This document shows positions 5,693 through 6,467 of a stretch of 6,467 nucleotides of DNA, piece after piece (positions within the stretch are counted from its first letter, which is position 1; every line of letters begins with the position of its first letter). This stretch comes from Clostridia bacterium. Lineage in GTDB: Bacteria > Bacillota > Clostridia > Oscillospirales > CAG-272. The notes under the pieces were generated by a model. It had not been told where the DNA came from. It saw nothing but the letters and a program-made list of their open reading frames with translations, and searched no databases. The position numbers were made by a program, and so were the translations under genes. The stretch lies in contig JAFYBI010000050.1 of the NCBI GenBank assembly GCA_017540285.1, positions 1-6,467 on the forward strand. Direction: 5' to 3'.

Positions 5693-5924
5693 CATCCGCG
5701 AACTATTGCGCGAGGTCTGCGCGGATCCCTCTGCGGGCGACGACGGCGTGGATCTCATCGAAAGCGGCCTTCTCGATTCGCTGGCCGTCATCGAGCTCTT
5801 TGCCCGCCTCGAGGAAGAGGGGATCGAGCTCATCCCCACGCGGGTCGACCGCGAAAAACTCCGCACCGTCCGGGGGATCGAAGCCCTCGTCGACGAAGCG
5901 CGGAGGAATCGGCAGAAACCATAA
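5685..5924 (+). CDS. DltC-like aminoacyl carrier protein
   Basis: This is a 79-residue carrier protein that should hold the activated amino acid as a thioester on a 4'-phosphopantetheine arm. The attachment site is Ser32 in ESGLLDSLAVIELF (26-39), matching the GLLDS motif of DltC. The second half also follows DltC: IELIPTRVDREKLRTVRGIEAL (47-68) aligns in style with the DltC segment ending in an FDR-x-x-x-x-T-x-x-x-I pattern. The length equals that of DltC (about 78). The ATG lies inside the last codons of the adenylation gene (8-base overlap), so the two are almost certainly made together and are likely cognate partners. GAAAGG at 5667-5672 is a fair but distant ribosome site. It could instead carry another amino or acyl group, since carrier sequences alone do not reveal the cargo. 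Confidence 0.88.
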   Translation: MLDIRELLREVCADPSAGDDGVDLIESGLLDSLAVIELFARLEEEGIELIPTRVDREKLRTVRGIEALVDEARRNRQKP

Positions 5925-5935
5925 ACTTCTACCAT

Positions 5936-5942
5936 AAAGGAG
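5936..5942 (+). promoter_or_regulatory. Strong ribosome binding site of the oxidoreductase gene
   Basis: AAAGGAG ends 8 bases before ATG 5951. It sits in the 26-base gap after the carrier gene. No promoter or terminator is visible in that gap, so the oxidoreductase may be on the same transcript, but its translation need not be coupled. Confidence 0.75.
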
Positions 5943-5950
5943 AAACAGTC

Positions 5951-6467
5951 ATGGCAAAGAAAAAGCTCAGAGTCGGCATCATCGGCACGGGCGGCATTGC
6001 CCACGCGCATGCCAGAGCCTACAAGCAGTTCGACGACGTGGAGATCGTCGCCGGCGCGGACATCATCCCGGGAAAGGCCCGGAAATTCCTCGACGAGTTC
6101 GAGTGGAAGGACGCCGCCGCGTACGAGACGCACGAGGAGCTCTGCGCGCGTGACGACATCGACGCCGTATCCGTCTGCACCTACAACGCCCAGCACGCCG
6201 CGCCGACGATCTGCGCGCTGACCTCCGGCATGAACGTCATGCTCGAGAAGCCGATGTGCGTGACCCTCGACGAGGCGAAGGCGATCCGCGCGGTCGAGCA
6301 GGCCACGGGCAGGTTCGTTTCCGTCGGCTTCCAGCCCCGCTACGGTGCGAACGTGAAGAAGGTCAAGGAAGTCATCGACTCCGGCATCCTCGGAAAGGTC
6401 TACTACGTGGTGGTCGGCGGCGGCCGCGTGAAGGGCATCCCGGGCCACACCTTCATCGAGAAGGACA
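5951..6467 (+). CDS. Gfo/Idh/MocA-family oxidoreductase, N-terminal part
   Basis: The frame is open from ATG 5951 to the window edge, giving 172 residues of a family usually 330-400 long, so the C-terminal domain is cut off by the edge and not by mutation. The family oxidises or reduces sugars, inositols and related polyols with NAD(P). The N-terminal Rossmann fold is clear: VGIIGTGGIAHAHARAY (8-24) is the dinucleotide-binding loop, and Asp37 in GADIIP sits at the end of the second strand, where an acid usually favours NAD over NADP. The family's EKP motif is at 99-101 (MLEKPMCVTLDEA), with its conserved Lys100. VGFQPRY (125-131) and SGILGKVYYV (144-153) are also typical. The substrate cannot be assigned from this half. 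A link to the carrier module is only positional. Confidence 0.94.
   Translation, partial: MAKKKLRVGIIGTGGIAHAHARAYKQFDDVEIVAGADIIPGKARKFLDEFEWKDAAAYETHEELCARDDIDAVSVCTYNAQHAAPTICALTSGMNVMLEKPMCVTLDEAKAIRAVEQATGRFVSVGFQPRYGANVKKVKEVIDSGILGKVYYVVVGGGRVKGIPGHTFIEKD

Noticed and set aside
4346..5924. Non-ribosomal peptide synthetase fragment
   Set aside because: There is no condensation or thioesterase domain. The enzyme and carrier are separate small proteins with DltA/DltC-type motifs, so a dlt-like pair fits better.
5141..6448. Minus-strand open frame opposite the adenylation, carrier and oxidoreductase genes
   Set aside because: It covers three clearly real plus-strand genes and encodes no recognisable protein.
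1..6467. CRISPR arrays, tRNA or rRNA genes, insertion sequences
   Set aside because: No regularly spaced repeat series, cloverleaf, transposase or terminal inverted repeats were seen on either strand.

Overview
The window is about two-thirds G+C and every gene I can support lies on the plus strand. Junctions are short (overlapping, or gaps of 1 to 35 bases), so the run looks like one or two polycistronic units. AAAGGAG-type ribosome binding sites, a TTG start, rlmH, a VanW-family protein and DltA/DltC-like proteins point to a high-GC Bacillota, most likely a clostridial (gut-type) bacterium. This assignment rests on family content and style only.

Layout. Positions 1-159 are a leader without a convincing gene; it holds an 11-base direct repeat and several potential hairpins. 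Next come a three-pass membrane protein of unknown function (160-537) and, one base later, rlmH (539-1018), the 23S rRNA pseudouridine-1915 methyltransferase. A 619-residue single-pass membrane protein follows (1037-2896), with WG-like repeats and a long Pro-Glu linker. After it is a 204-residue protein with a disordered Pro-rich N-terminus and a C-terminal domain that resembles SecB-type chaperones (2932-3546, tentative). Then comes a tight trio: a VanW-family protein (3553-4392), a shortened DltA-like adenylation enzyme (4346-5692) and a DltC-like carrier protein (5685-5924). The window ends inside a Gfo/Idh/MocA-family NAD(P)-dependent oxidoreductase (5951 to the edge).

How they may work together. 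The adenylation enzyme and carrier form a complete activation-and-loading pair: the amino acid (D-alanine is the best guess) is adenylated and transferred to the phosphopantetheine arm on the carrier serine. The usual partners for export to teichoic acid, DltB and DltD, are absent here. The gene overlapping dltA is instead a VanW-family protein, a family first seen in the vanB glycopeptide-resistance cluster and still without a known activity. The most notable feature of the window is therefore a vanW-dltA-dltC module without dltB or dltD, next to membrane or envelope-type proteins. Whether it modifies the envelope, a metabolite or a peptide cannot be told from this window. The oxidoreductase has its own strong ribosome binding site and may belong to a different function.
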